This document shows positions 9,299 to 19,501 of a stretch of 64,000 nt of DNA, piece after piece. Every line of letters starts with the position of its first letter. Within the stretch, counting starts at the first letter, position 1. This stretch comes from Agromyces badenianii (GTDB lineage: Bacteria > Actinomycetota > Actinomycetes > Actinomycetales > Microbacteriaceae). Under the pieces are notes generated by a model. The model was given only the letters and a program-made list of their open reading frames with translations, was not told the DNA's origin and made no database searches. The stretch covers positions 2,294,001 to 2,358,000 of the forward strand of contig NZ_CP028913.1 in NCBI RefSeq assembly GCF_003070885.1, given 5' to 3'. The position numbers and the translations under genes are program-made.

Positions 9299-9964
9299 AT
9301 GCGTTCCACGTCCCGCAGCACCCGCACCGCCCTCGCGGCGTTCTCGATCACGGCCGTCGCCGTGCTCGGCCTCGCCGGTTGCAGCATGGGCGGCGCCGCC
9401 GCCGAGAGCGACGAACCCGCGATGTCCGAGCAGAGCCAGCCGACGGAGCAGGCGACGGAGGCCGATCCCGCCGCCGACCTCGTCGGCCCGGGCTGCGCCG
9501 CCTATGCCGAGGCAGTGCCCGACGGACCCGGGTCCGTCGTCGGCATGTCCACCGATCCGGTGGCCGTCGCCGCCTCGAACAACCCGCTGTTGACGACCCT
9601 CGTCGCCGCGGTCTCCGGTCAGTTGAACCCCGACGTCGACCTCGTCGACACGCTGAACGGCGACGAGTTCACCGTCTTCGCGCCGGTCGACGAGGCGTTC
9701 GCCAAGATCGATGCCGCGACCATCGAGTCGCTGAAGACCGATTCGGCGACGCTGACGAAGATCCTCACCTACCACGTGGTGCCCGGCCAGCTCTCGCCCG
9801 ATGAGGTCGTCGGCACGCAGACCACGGTCGAGGGCGGCACCGTCGAGGTGACCGGCTCGGGCGACGCCCTCATGGTCAACGACGCCGCGGTCGTCTGCGG
9901 CGGCGTGCGCACCGCGAACGCGACGGTCTACCTCATCGACACCGTGCTGATGCCCGCGATGTAG
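9299..9964 (+). CDS. Fasciclin-domain lipoprotein (MPT70/MPT83-like)
   Basis: 221 residues. Lipoprotein signal peptide with lipobox LAGC (lipidated C28), a Glu/Gln/Thr-rich spacer, then one fasciclin/FAS1 domain (about 80-221) with the H1 motif [14 protein letters not shown] and the H2-type stretch [14 protein letters not shown]83 and MPT70 of M. tuberculosis have the same make-up and are the main SigK targets. Two cysteines, one shortly after the lipobox region (GPGCAAY) and one near the end (VVCGG), could form a disulfide, which would link the protein to DipZ. AAGGAG lies 7 bases before the ATG. Confidence 0.92.
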   Translation: MRSTSRSTRTALAAFSITAVAVLGLAGCSMGGAAAESDEPAMSEQSQPTEQATEADPAADLVGPGCAAYAEAVPDGPGSVVGMSTDPVAVAASNNPLLTTLVAAVSGQLNPDVDLVDTLNGDEFTVFAPVDEAFAKIDAATIESLKTDSATLTKILTYHVVPGQLSPDEVVGTQTTVEGGTVEVTGSGDALMVNDAAVVCGGVRTANATVYLIDTVLMPAM

Positions 9965-9979
9965 CACCGCCCGCGGCGA

Positions 9980-10009
9980 ACGGCCCCGTCGGACCGACGA
10001 CGGGGCCGT
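9980..10009 (+). terminator. Rho-independent-like hairpin after fasciclin gene
   Basis: Perfect 12-bp stem (9980-9991 with 9998-10009) and 6-base loop, 16 bases after the stop. No U-tract follows, as is common in GC-rich actinobacteria. Confidence 0.75.
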
Positions 10010-10096
10010 CCCCGCGCCCGGCGTCCGCGCGCGCCTTCAGCACTCTCGAAGACGGATGCCGCAGGCTTGAGATCCCCGGCCTCGAAGGGAGCCCCC

Positions 10097-11275
10097 GTGG
10101 TCTGGAGCATCCTGCTCGACGTCGCCCTCGTGCTCGTCTTCATCGGCGCGGTCGTGAACGGCTGGCGGGCCGGCCTCCTGCGAACCGCCGCCGGCCTCAT
10201 CGGGCTCGTGGCCGCGGGTGTCGCCGCCTACTTCGTCATGCCGTGGGTCGCGGGCCTCGTGCCCTCGCCCGAGTGGCGGGCACCGGCCGCGATCACCGCC
10301 GCCATCGTGCTGCTCTGCCTCGGCACCTGGCTCGGAGCGGTCATCGGCCGCGCCCTGTGGCGCGGCGCGCGCGCAGTGAAGCTCGGCGCCTTCGACCGGG
10401 TCCTCGGCGCCATCGGCAACCTGCTCGTCACCGCGTTCGTCGTCGCCCTCGTCTCCTCCGGCATCTCGGCGATGGGCGTTCCGGTGCTCTCCCCCGCCGT
10501 CGCCGGATCCCGGGTGCTGCAGGCCCTCGACGCGATCACCCCTGCACCGACCCGCAGCCTGTTGGCCGAGATCCGCACCGCCGCGCTCGGCGAGGGCATC
10601 CCGTGGCTCGCCGACGTGCTCGACGGTCCGACCGAGAGCCCGGCGCTGCCGACGTTCGCCGTCGACGACCCCGAACTCGCCCGCGCGGCGGCATCCGTCG
10701 TGCGCATCACCGGAAGCGCCTTCCAGTGCGGTTCGACGCTCTCGGGCAGCGGTTTCGTGGTCGCCGCCGACCGCATCGTCACGAACGCCCACGTCGTCGC
10801 CGGTGTCACCGAGCCGATCGTCGAGGCGCCGGGCCAACCGGCCCTGCCCGGGCGGGTCGTGGCGTACGACGAGGCGAACGACCTCGCGCTCATCGCCGTC
10901 GCCGGGCTCGCGACCCCTCCGCTGCCGCTCGCGATGGCCACGCCCGGCCAGGAGGTCGCCGTGGCGGGCTACCCCTTCGGCGGACCGTTCGAACTGCGCC
11001 CGGCGAACGTCATGTCGAGCGGCCCCCTCACGATCGAGGCGGCGGGCCGGGCCTCGACGCGCGACGTGATGACGCTCGCCGCCGACGTCGACCACGGCAA
11101 CTCGGGCGGCCCCGTGCTCACGGGCGACGGCGCGGTCGGCGGGGTCGTCTTCGCGAAGTCGGAATCGGTCGACAACGTCGGATTCGCGATTCCGACGTCG
11201 ACCCTCGCCCCGCTCGCGAGCGAAGCGCCGAGCCTCGAGGCCCCCGTCGACTCGGGCTCGTGCGTCGTCGGGTGA
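10097..11275 (+). CDS. marP: MarP-like membrane serine protease
   Basis: 392 residues. A CvpA-type domain with four membrane helices (about 4-125) is followed by a chymotrypsin-fold protease. The triad is H232 (TNAHVVAG), D262 (ANDLALIA) and S336 (HGNSGGPV). Cysteines at 211 and about 389 match the structural disulfide known in M. tuberculosis MarP (397 residues), which is required for acid and oxidative stress survival. The GTG at 10097 follows AAGGGA by 6 bases. It lies downstream of the SigK/DipZ block; DipZ-type thiol oxidation could serve this disulfide, an inference. The stop codon is the first base triplet of a tandem repeat. Confidence 0.9.
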   Translation: MVWSILLDVALVLVFIGAVVNGWRAGLLRTAAGLIGLVAAGVAAYFVMPWVAGLVPSPEWRAPAAITAAIVLLCLGTWLGAVIGRALWRGARAVKLGAFDRVLGAIGNLLVTAFVVALVSSGISAMGVPVLSPAVAGSRVLQALDAITPAPTRSLLAEIRTAALGEGIPWLADVLDGPTESPALPTFAVDDPELARAAASVVRITGSAFQCGSTLSGSGFVVAADRIVTNAHVVAGVTEPIVEAPGQPALPGRVVAYDEANDLALIAVAGLATPPLPLAMATPGQEVAVAGYPFGGPFELRPANVMSSGPLTIEAAGRASTRDVMTLAADVDHGNSGGPVLTGDGAVGGVVFAKSESVDNVGFAIPTSTLAPLASEAPSLEAPVDSGSCVVG

Positions 11276-11314
11276 CGGCTGACGGCTGACGGCTGACGGC
11301 TGACGGCTGACGGC
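11273..11314 (+). repeat. Six tandem copies of TGACGGC
   Basis: Six exact 7-base units; the first TGA is the stop of the marP-like gene. Because 7 is not a multiple of 3, the TGAs fall in all three frames. A partial seventh copy (TGACA) follows. Confidence 0.95.
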
Positions 11315-11326
11315 TGACAGCCTCGA

Positions 11327-12259
11327 CTACTCGGCCGTGAACCCCTCGAAGCGGATGCCCCACGAGACCTGCCACTCTTCGCCCGGATCGAGCCAGCGCA
11401 GGCCCCGGCCGGAGTTGAAGGCCTCGGCCGGTGCGGTCATCGGCTCAACGGCGATGGCGGCGTCGCCGTCTTCACCCGGGAACGCGCGCGAGGTGTACAC
11501 CTGCACGTACTCGAACTCGTCGTCGGCCCAGATCGACACGCTGCGGCCGTCGGGCGCGGTGAGCGTGTGCAGCACCTGCCCGTCTTCGCTCGCGAGCTCG
11601 CCGAACGCGTCGTCGAGTGAGAGCTCGCCCACCCGCCGGCCCTCGCGGAAGTCCCACTCGGTGCCGTCGACCGGCACCTCGCCGGTGGGCAGCAGGCGGT
11701 CGTCGACCTCGATGTGGCTCGCGGCGTCGAGGCGCAGCGTGAGGTCAGCCGTCGGAACGCCGCCGATCTTCAGGTACGGGTGGGTGCCGATCGCGACGGG
11801 CGCGGGATCGGCGCCGAGGTTCTCGACGAAGTGGGTGACCCGCAGCCCGTCGGCGACGAGCTCGTAATGCACGGCGGTGCCGAGCAGGAACGGGTAGCCG
11901 AGCTGCGGGTAGACCGTCGCGGAGAGGGTCACCGAATCGCGCTCGCGGGCGATCGGCCGATACTCGGTGTAGCGCAGCAGCCCGTGGATCGCGTTGGCCC
12001 TGGCCGGCTCGGTGATCGCGAGTTGGTACTCGACCCCGTCGTGGCTCCACCGGCCGTCGCGGATGCGATTCGGCCACGGCACGAGCACGATGCCGGCGCC
12101 CATGGGCGGTGTCTGGTCTTCGCCGAACGACGGCACGAGGTCGATGCCGTTGATGCTCAAGGTGCGGATGCCTGCGGCGACGGAGGTGATGGTCGCGTGC
12201 AGGTCACCGCTCGACGTCGAAGTCTCGAGGACGAACTGTTCGCCCGTGGGAAGGGTCAT
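11327..12259 (-). CDS. galM: Aldose 1-epimerase
   Basis: 310 residues. Interconverts alpha and beta anomers of galactose and related aldoses before phosphorylation by GalK. The family histidines are in ANAIHGLLR and GTHPYLK, and the catalytic glutamate is in VEPMTAPAEAFN near 270. Its ATG overlaps the deoR-type regulator stop in ATGA, so it is co-translated with the regulator, and both diverge from galT-galK. The length is normal. The 3' end faces the marP-like gene across the heptamer repeat. Confidence 0.9.
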   Translation of the reverse strand: MTLPTGEQFVLETSTSSGDLHATITSVAAGIRTLSINGIDLVPSFGEDQTPPMGAGIVLVPWPNRIRDGRWSHDGVEYQLAITEPARANAIHGLLRYTEYRPIARERDSVTLSATVYPQLGYPFLLGTAVHYELVADGLRVTHFVENLGADPAPVAIGTHPYLKIGGVPTADLTLRLDAASHIEVDDRLLPTGEVPVDGTEWDFREGRRVGELSLDDAFGELASEDGQVLHTLTAPDGRSVSIWADDEFEYVQVYTSRAFPGEDGDAAIAVEPMTAPAEAFNSGRGLRWLDPGEEWQVSWGIRFEGFTAE

Positions 12260-13149
12260 GAATCCACTCTAGAGTCTCGCGCGGAGTGCACCGCGAGCCC
12301 CGCCTCGACGAGCTCGGCGACGATCTGCTGCGGCGCCGCGGCATCCGTGACGAGCGCATCGAACGCGTCGATCGGGGCGACCCGGCCGAGGTGCACCTCA
12401 CCGAGCTTCGTCGCGTCGGCGACGACGATCGAGCGCGCGGCGGCCCGCATCATGAGCGATTTCACCGCGGCTTCCGGCAGGTTCGCGTTCGTGACGCCGT
12501 GCACGGGGTCGACGCCGTTGCAGCCGATGAAGGCGAGGTCGACGTGCACCTCGTCGAGCATCGAGCCCGCGAGCGGGTGCACGAGCGAGTGCTGCTTGGG
12601 GCGCAGCGTGCCTCCGGTGACGATGACCGTGAAGCGCGGGATCTCGGCCTCGAGCTCGAGGGCGATCGAGAGCCCGTTGGTGAAGACCACCACGTCGTCG
12701 AGCTCGGCACGGGCGCGCAGCGCGCGGGCGACCTGCAGCGTCGTCGTGCCGACGTCGAGGATGATGCTCTGCCCGCTGCGCACGAGCGAAGCCGCCTGCT
12801 CCCCGATGAGTCGCTTCGGTTCGACGGATGCCTCGAGCGCCTCTTCGAAGCTCGGTTCGCGTTCGGGGCGCTCGGCGGCGAGCGGCGAGGAGACCGGAAC
12901 GGCGCCGCCGTGCACCCGGCGGATGCCGCCCTGCCGCTCGAGCGCGTCGAGGTCGGCACGAGCCGTGACGGTCGTGACGCCGAAGGCGGTCGAGAGCTCG
13001 GCGACGCGCACGAACCCGCGTTCGGCGACGAGGGCGAGCGCGAGTTCGCGGCGGCGCGGCGCCGCGAGGGGTGCGCCTTCGGCGGCATCGGTCTCTGCGG
13101 CGTCGGACACGGCGCGCTCGGCCGCAGTCGCGGCGGCATCGGTGGTCAT
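12256..13149 (-). CDS. DeoR-family regulator of the galactose locus
   Basis: 297 residues. A winged helix-turn-helix at about 32-90 (RRRELALALVAERGFVRVAELSTAF in short segments, then the DeoR signature around RVHGGAV) is followed by a sugar-phosphate-binding domain with the DeoR_C motifs DVGTTT, FTNGLSIA and ADATKLGE. Such repressors let go of DNA on binding a sugar phosphate, here probably galactose-1-phosphate or a related compound (inference). An alanine/glutamate-rich tail of about 30 residues precedes the DNA-binding domain. A pair of direct repeats in the divergent promoter region is its likely operator. The ATG at 13149 is the first plausible start. Confidence 0.88.
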   Translation of the reverse strand: MTTDAAATAAERAVSDAAETDAAEGAPLAAPRRRELALALVAERGFVRVAELSTAFGVTTVTARADLDALERQGGIRRVHGGAVPVSSPLAAERPEREPSFEEALEASVEPKRLIGEQAASLVRSGQSIILDVGTTTLQVARALRARAELDDVVVFTNGLSIALELEAEIPRFTVIVTGGTLRPKQHSLVHPLAGSMLDEVHVDLAFIGCNGVDPVHGVTNANLPEAAVKSLMMRAAARSIVVADATKLGEVHLGRVAPIDAFDALVTDAAAPQQIVAELVEAGLAVHSARDSRVDS

Positions 13150-13178
13150 ACCGGAATCATGCGGCCTGCGGGGGCGAC

Positions 13179-13215
13179 TTTGCAATACGAAACCGAGTTG
13201 TTTGCGAAACGAAAG
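13179..13215. promoter_or_regulatory. Probable DeoR operator: two direct TTTGC...CGAAA repeats
   Basis: TTTGCAATACGAAAC at 13179-13193 and GTTTGCGAAACGAAAG at 13200-13215 start 22 bases apart, about two helical turns. Repeated CGAAA words are typical of DeoR-family operators. The second copy overlaps the galT promoter. Confidence 0.65.
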
Positions 13216-13220
13216 ACGCG

Positions 13221-13226
13221 TAGGGT
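13221..13226 (+). promoter_or_regulatory. -10 hexamer (TAGGGT) of galT, probably leaderless
   Basis: TAGGGT lies 7 bases before the GTG; TTGTTT 17 bases upstream (13198-13203) is a possible -35 inside the operator. Confidence 0.6.
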
Positions 13227-13233
13227 GTGGCGC

Positions 13234-14393
13234 GTGACCGACTCGAACGACGTCGCCGGCGAGGCATCCGCTGCCCCCGTCGACCCCCGCATCATCGTGA
13301 CCACGACGCAGCTGGCCGACGGCCGCGAGCTCATCTACTTCGACGATGTCGACTCCGCACTGCCCGCCGAGCGCGCCGTCGACGGCCGTGCACTCGACCC
13401 GCGACCGGCCAATGCCGAGATGCGGCAGGACCCGCTCACCGGCGAGTGGATCTCGATCGCCGCCGCACGCCAGAACCGCGTCTTCCTGCCGCCCTCAGAC
13501 CTCGACCCGCTCGCGCCGCAACGGCCGAGCAACCCCTCCGAGATCCCGAGCAATTACGACGTCGCCGTCTTCGAGAACCGGTCGCCCTCGTTCGGGCCGG
13601 CACTCGGCGAGCCGGATGCCTCGAACGCCGACGCCCTCGCCGAGCTCCGCCGGGTCGGGCTCGAACGAACGCGCCCGTCGATCGGGCGCTGCGAGGTCGT
13701 GTGCTTCAGCCCCGAGCACGAGGGCTCGTTCGGCACCCAGACCGTCTCGCGTGCGCGCACGGTCATCGAGGCGTGGGCGCAGCGCACCGCCGCCCTCTCG
13801 GCGCTGCCGGGCGTGCAGCAGGTGTTCCCGTTCGAGAACCGCGGCCAGGAGATCGGCGTGACCCTCGGCCATCCGCACGGCCAGATCTACTCGTATCCCT
13901 ACATCACCCCGCGCACCGAGCGACTGCTCGCCTCGATCGACGCCTACGGGCCGACGCTCTTCGCCGATCTGCTGGAGCGCGAGCGCAGCGGCCCCCGCGT
14001 CGTGCTGTCGGGCGAGCACTGGACGGCGTTCGTTCCCTTCGCGGCGCGCTGGCCGATCGAGGTGCACCTGCTCCCCCACCGGCACGTGCCCGACCTCGCC
14101 GAGACGACCCTCGCCGAGCGCGACGAGCTCGCCTCGCTCTACCTGCGCCTGCTGCGCGGCATCGACCTGCTCTACGGCACCCCGACGCCCTACATCGCCG
14201 CCTGGCACCAGGCGCCCGTGCACGAGCGCCGCGACGAGGTTCGGCTCATGCTGCAGCTGACCAGCCCGCGGCGGGCCGCCGACCGGCTCAAGTATCTCGC
14301 GGGGTCGGAAGCGGCGATGGGAGCATGGATCGGGGACGTTCCTCCCGAGTCCCAGGCGGAGGCGCTGCGCGTCGCGATCGGAAAGGCCGAAGC

Positions 14394-14397
<4 letters not shown>
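13234..14397 (+). CDS. galT: Galactose-1-phosphate uridylyltransferase
   Basis: 387 residues. Transfers UMP from UDP-glucose to galactose-1-phosphate in the Leloir pathway. The nucleophile histidine is in the motif HPHGQ (GHPHGQIYSYP, near 219); a second histidine cluster is WPIEVHLLPHRHVPD, and PFENRGQEIG precedes the active site. I chose the GTG at 13234, 7 bases after TAGGGT, since the frame further up runs through the operator and the divergent gene. galK follows with an ATGA overlap. A UDP-galactose 4-epimerase is not in the window. Confidence 0.93.
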
Positions 14398-15581
<1,184 letters not shown>

Positions 15582-15669
15582 GCCCGCTCGGCGACCGCCG
15601 ATCGCGGCAGGACGGCTGGACGACGACGGCTGAACGCGCAAAGCGACCGCCGGCTCCGGCAGCAGGACG

Positions 15670-16170
15670 CTAGACGACGGCCGATCGCGGCTCGACCGCG
15701 CTCGGCATGCCGCCTGTGATGCGCACGAGCTCGTCGAACGAGGTCGGGAACACCGTTCTCGCGTGCCCCGCCGCCGCCCAGACGACCGGGAACTCGGCGA
15801 GCTGCACATCGACGATCGTGCGCACCGGCGCGGGATGACCGAGCGGTGCGACACCCCCGATCACCTGACCGGTCGCCTGCTTCACCGTCTCCTTCGAGGC
15901 GCGGCCGATGACGCCGCCGAGCTGCTCGCCGAGCCAGTCGGTGTCGACCCGGTGCGACCCCGAGGTGAGCACCAGGATCGGTTCGTCATCGATCGTGAAG
16001 ACGAGGGAGTTCGCGATCTGGCCGACCTCGACGCCGAGCGCCTCGGCGGCGAGCTGGGCGGTCGTGACGGCATCGTCGAACCAGACGATCTCGGGGGTGA
16101 GACCGTGCCCGGCGAGGGCGCCGGTGACCCGGTCGACAGCGGGGTGGCTGGGCGATGGCATGCGAGACAT
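15670..16170 (-). CDS. YbaK/EbsC-family aminoacyl-tRNA deacylase
   Basis: 166 residues. The YbaK fold hydrolyses mischarged tRNAs, classically Cys-tRNA(Pro) or Ala-tRNA(Pro). Key segments are SLVFTIDDEPILVLTSGSHRVD, GQVIGGVAPLGHP (the GG-x-P-lG motif that shapes the pocket) and VVWAAAGHARTVF. ATG codons at 16170 and 16161 are both possible and neither has a strong ribosome binding site. It diverges from an amino-acid permease gene 49 bases away. The exact tRNA substrate is unknown. Confidence 0.82.
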   Translation of the reverse strand: MSRMPSPSHPAVDRVTGALAGHGLTPEIVWFDDAVTTAQLAAEALGVEVGQIANSLVFTIDDEPILVLTSGSHRVDTDWLGEQLGGVIGRASKETVKQATGQVIGGVAPLGHPAPVRTIVDVQLAEFPVVWAAAGHARTVFPTSFDELVRITGGMPSAVEPRSAVV

Positions 16171-16207
16171 CGTAGTGCCGCGCACCCGCACGTTCACCCG
16201 CGTGCCC

Positions 16208-16213
16208 TACAGT
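16208..16213 (+). promoter_or_regulatory. -10 hexamer (TACAGT) of the permease gene
   Basis: TACAGT ends 6 bases before the GTG at 16220, indicating a leaderless transcript. Confidence 0.55.
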
Positions 16214-16219
16214 GCGAGC

Positions 16220-17539
16220 GTGGATCAGCCCGCCCTCGCCCGCCGCCTCGGATTGCGCGACGCCGTCACGATCGGCCTCGCCGCGATGATCGGCGCCGGC
16301 GTCTTCGCGGCCTTCGCCCCTGCTGCCAGGGCTGCGGGCGCGGGCCTCATCATCGGCCTCGCGATCGCGGCGTTCGTGGCGTTCGCGAATGCGAGTTCGA
16401 CCGCCCAGCTCGCCGCACGGTATCCCGAGTCGGGCGGCGCCTACCGCTACGGCCGCGAGCGGCTCGGCGAATGGCCCGGCTTCCTCGCCGGCTGGAGTTT
16501 CGTCATCGGCAAGACGGCGAGCTGCGCCGCCATGGCGATCACCTTCGCCGCGTACCTCGCGCCCCCCGCGTGGCAGCGCCCGATCGCGGTGCTCGCCGTG
16601 ATCGCCGTCGCGGCCGTCAACCTGCGCGGCATCACGCGCACGGCGCGTGCGGCGACCGTCATCGTCGTCGGCGTGCTCTTGGTGCTCCTGCTCGTCGTCA
16701 CGGCGGGCACGGCGGCCTGGCTCGGGAGCGACGGCTCGGGCTCGGCGGGGTCGGGCGCGGCGGCGTTCGGCCCGACGGTGTTCGGCGCGGAACTGCTCGC
16801 CCACGGCTGGCTCGGCATCCTGCAATCGGCGGGCCTGCTCTTCTTCGCGTTCGCCGGCTATGCCCGGATCGCGACGCTCGGCGAAGAGGTGCGCGACCCG
16901 TCGCGCACGATCCCCCGGTCGATCGGCATCGCGCTCGGCATCGCGGTGCTCGTCTACGCGGCCGTCGGCGCGGCGTCACTCGGGGCTCTCGGGCCCGATG
17001 GGCTCGCGGCATCCGTCGCCCCGCTCGTCGACGTCGTGGATGCCGCGGGGTGGCAGTGGGCGGCCCCGATCGTGCGCGTCGGAGCCGCGGTGGCCGCACT
17101 CGGGGCGCTGCTCGCCCTCATCGCGGGCATCGGACGAACCGCCCTCGCGATGGCGCGAGACGACGAGCTGCCGCGGGCGCTCGCCCGGGTGCACCCGCGC
17201 TTCCACGTGCCGCACGTCGCCGAGATCGCGGTCGCGGTCGTCATCGTCGCGCTCGTCGCGACCGTCGACCTCCGCGGTGCGATCGGCTTCTCGTCGTTCG
17301 GCGTGCTGCTCTACTACTTCGTCGCCAATCTCGCGGCGATCACGCAGCCGCGCACCGAGCGCCGCGTGCCACGGGCGTTGTCGGCGGCAGGGGCGGTCGG
17401 ATGCCTCGCGCTCGTCGCCACCCTCCCACTCGTCTCCATCGCGGCCGGCGTCGGCGTGCTGGCCGTCGGCGCCGCCTACCGGCTGATCGCCCGTGTAGTG
17501 CGCACGCGCCGCGACCTCGGCCGTGCGCACACACCCTGA
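16220..17539 (+). CDS. APC-family amino-acid permease
   Basis: 439 residues, about 12 membrane helices. The first helix has the APC signature TIGLAAMIGAGVFAAFAPAA, followed by SSTAQLAARYPESGGAYRYGRERLGEW, typical of amino acid-polyamine-organocation transporters. The loop GEEVRDPSRTIPRSIG after helix 6-7 is also a family mark. A short cytoplasmic basic tail ends the protein. Substrate unknown; homologues take up amino acids by proton symport or exchange. I chose the GTG at 16220 from the -10 hexamer just before it and from the conserved RRLGLRDAV start. Confidence 0.85.
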   Translation: MDQPALARRLGLRDAVTIGLAAMIGAGVFAAFAPAARAAGAGLIIGLAIAAFVAFANASSTAQLAARYPESGGAYRYGRERLGEWPGFLAGWSFVIGKTASCAAMAITFAAYLAPPAWQRPIAVLAVIAVAAVNLRGITRTARAATVIVVGVLLVLLLVVTAGTAAWLGSDGSGSAGSGAAAFGPTVFGAELLAHGWLGILQSAGLLFFAFAGYARIATLGEEVRDPSRTIPRSIGIALGIAVLVYAAVGAASLGALGPDGLAASVAPLVDVVDAAGWQWAAPIVRVGAAVAALGALLALIAGIGRTALAMARDDELPRALARVHPRFHVPHVAEIAVAVVIVALVATVDLRGAIGFSSFGVLLYYFVANLAAITQPRTERRVPRALSAAGAVGCLALVATLPLVSIAAGVGVLAVGAAYRLIARVVRTRRDLGRAHTP

Positions 17540-17564
17540 CCCGACCGGGCCTCGTGGGCACGCG

Positions 17565-17570
17565 TAGGCT
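17565..17570 (+). promoter_or_regulatory. -10 hexamer (TAGGCT) of the gamma carbonic anhydrase gene
   Basis: TAGGCT ends 6 bases before the ATG at 17577; probably leaderless. Confidence 0.6.
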
Positions 17571-17576
17571 GGCGGC

Positions 17577-18113
17577 ATGTCTGCAGACCCCTCGGCTCGC
17601 ATCCTGACCATCGCCGGGGTGCCCGCCCCCGCGCTCGACGAGACGGCCTTCGTGGCGGCCGGCGCCGTCATCGTCGGCGATGTGCGGCTCGCCGCCGGGT
17701 CGAGCGTCTGGTACAACGCCGTGCTCCGCGCCGAGGCCGAACCGATCACCATCGGCGAGAACTCGAACCTGCAGGACACGGTCGTCGGTCACGTCGACGC
17801 CGGCTACCCGCTGACCCTCGGACGCGGCGTCTCGGTCGGGCACGGTGCCGTGCTGCACGGCTGCACGGTGGAGGACGACTGCCTCATCGGCATGAGCGCC
17901 ACGGTGCTGAACGGCGCCGTCATCGGTGCCGGCTCGCTCGTCGCCGCGGGCGCCGTGGTGCTCGAGGGCACTGTCGTGCCGCCGGGATCGCTCGTCGCGG
18001 GGGTGCCGGCGAAGGTGCGGCGGGAGCTCAGCGAGACCGAGCGGGCCGGCATCCAGCGCAACGCCGCCGCCTACCTGCGCCACGTCGAGGCGCACTCCTC
18101 GCCGGTCGACTGA
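17577..18113 (+). CDS. Gamma-class carbonic anhydrase-like protein
   Basis: 178 residues, a left-handed parallel beta-helix built from hexapeptide repeats (for example AVIVGD-VRLAAG and the ladder from NLQDTVVGH onward). Zinc-ligand histidines of the gamma carbonic anhydrase family are at VVGHVDAG and VSVGHGAVLHGC; the arginine and aspartate/asparagine of SSVWYNAVLRAE and SNLQD are also kept. Members act as trimers; many have weak or no measured anhydrase activity, so the reaction is not certain. It stands in its own unit, convergent with the nonulosonic-acid cluster. Confidence 0.87.
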   Translation: MSADPSARILTIAGVPAPALDETAFVAAGAVIVGDVRLAAGSSVWYNAVLRAEAEPITIGENSNLQDTVVGHVDAGYPLTLGRGVSVGHGAVLHGCTVEDDCLIGMSATVLNGAVIGAGSLVAAGAVVLEGTVVPPGSLVAGVPAKVRRELSETERAGIQRNAAAYLRHVEAHSSPVD

Positions 18114-18142
18114 ACGGCCCGCTCACCGGGGCGCCGCGACGC

Positions 18143-19501
18143 TCACACCTCGAGCACGCCTCCGCGCAGCGCGAACACCCGTCGTCGCAGCCTGCGAACC
18201 CGGCGAAGCACCCATCGGGCCGGCACCGCGACGAGCATCGATACCGCGCCCGCGAACGAGCGGTCGTGCTTGCCGAGCATGCGTTTGCGCTCGAAGGCGC
18301 GGCGGAGCGCCCCACCGGTGAGGTTGCGACTGCGTTCCCGCGGCTCGAGCGCCGCGTCGGCGCGCCGTTCGAGGAGCAGCGCGAGCCGACGTGCCCAGTC
18401 GTCGTGCTCGCGGCCGTGGAAGTAGTTGTCGGCGAGCCAGTCGGGATTCGGGTGGCGCGTCTCCCAGCCGGCGAGCGCCTCGGCGCCGCCGAACAGTCCG
18501 CTGCCCTCGAAGACGGTGTTGATGAGCTTCGCGTCGATCCCGAACTCGTCGACGAGCAGCGCCGGGATCCCGGCCGCGACGGCCTCGAGCACCGCGGTCG
18601 AGCTCACCGTCACGAGGCCCGCCGCGCTCGACAGGTGCTGCGACATCGGCCCGTCTTCGACGACGAGGTTCGGCGGCAGCGAGCCACCGAGCTCGCGGCG
18701 CACCTCGGCGTCGGCGAGCAGCTCGGCGAAGTCGAACGCCTCGGCATGCGTCTGCGCCTCGCCCGGGCGCGCCCGCACCTTGACGACGACCCGCCGTGAC
18801 GGGCGACGGCGGGCGGCATCGGCGAGCCAGCCGAGCAGCCGCACCCGGTCCTCACGCTCAGCGGGCACCTTGGCCTGCGCCGCGAAGACGAGGTCACGGC
18901 GCGCGGGGTCCGCCGCGGCATCCGTCACCGCCGTCTCGGGGAGGAACGGGAGCGTCGCGAGGCCGAACTCGACGGCGACCCCCAGACCCACCGCGTTGGC
19001 ACGGAACTCGCGCACCTCGCGCCGACTGTGCAAGACGATGAGGTCGACGAGTTCGCGGTAGACGATCGCCTTCGGCGCGGCCGGAATGGTCAGGCCGGGG
19101 AAGCCGCTGACGATGACCGGCCGATCGGCGCTGCGATTCACGATCGGTGCGACGACCCGCACGAGCGGGCCGCGAAGTGCAAGCAGCACCGCGTCGGGGC
19201 GAGTGCGCGCGAGCAGCCCGGGCAACTCGCCGAGGTGGACCGTCGACGCCGAATCGGGGGTGAACTCCGATCCGGCGAGCGCAGCGGCCAGCTGTCGCGG
19301 GCTCGGCCGCACGGGCGACTCGAGCACGATCAGCTCGGTGCGCCACTCCGCCGGAAACCGCGACGCGAGGGCCGCGCCCCACTTCACATACGAGTCCGAG
19401 TCGGCGACCACGAGGAGGCGGTGGCCGGCTCCTCCCGGTACGGCCGGCGCATCCGTCGGGCTCGTCGGGTTCGCTCCGCCGTCGTCGGGTCCGTCACTCA
19501 C
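18143..19501 (-). CDS. Putative glycosyltransferase (DUF6716 type) of nonulosonic-acid cluster
   Basis: 452 residues. The layout is that of a two-domain GT-B-like transferase: an N-terminal half with HRLLVVADSDSYVKWGAAL and LLVVA-type strands, and a C-terminal half with LVTVSSTAVLEAVAAGIPALLVDEFGID, the nucleotide-sugar-binding type loop. The final 60 residues are very basic (RRVRRLRRR) and may sit at the membrane. GTG at 19501 overlaps the neuB stop in GTGA; the frame stays open far upstream inside neuB but that is not coding. Position after neuB and neuA suggests it moves the activated nonulosonic acid onto a surface polymer (inference). Confidence 0.75.
   Translation of the reverse strand: MSDGPDDGGANPTSPTDAPAVPGGAGHRLLVVADSDSYVKWGAALASRFPAEWRTELIVLESPVRPSPRQLAAALAGSEFTPDSASTVHLGELPGLLARTRPDAVLLALRGPLVRVVAPIVNRSADRPVIVSGFPGLTIPAAPKAIVYRELVDLIVLHSRREVREFRANAVGLGVAVEFGLATLPFLPETAVTDAAADPARRDLVFAAQAKVPAEREDRVRLLGWLADAARRRPSRRVVVKVRARPGEAQTHAEAFDFAELLADAEVRRELGGSLPPNLVVEDGPMSQHLSSAAGLVTVSSTAVLEAVAAGIPALLVDEFGIDAKLINTVFEGSGLFGGAEALAGWETRHPNPDWLADNYFHGREHDDWARRLALLLERRADAALEPRERSRNLTGGALRRAFERKRMLGKHDRSFAGAVSMLVAVPARWVLRRVRRLRRRVFALRGGVLEV

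Noticed and set aside
7396-9804. A plus-strand open frame of about 800 codons opposite dipZ and sigK
   Set aside because: It is the mirror of GC-rich coding DNA: composition is Arg/Glu/His/Asp-rich low complexity without domains, and dipZ, sigK and rskA on the other strand have clear motifs and starts.
11273-11320. Possible CRISPR-like or phage-type repeat array
   Set aside because: Units of 7 bases without spacers; a simple tandem repeat.
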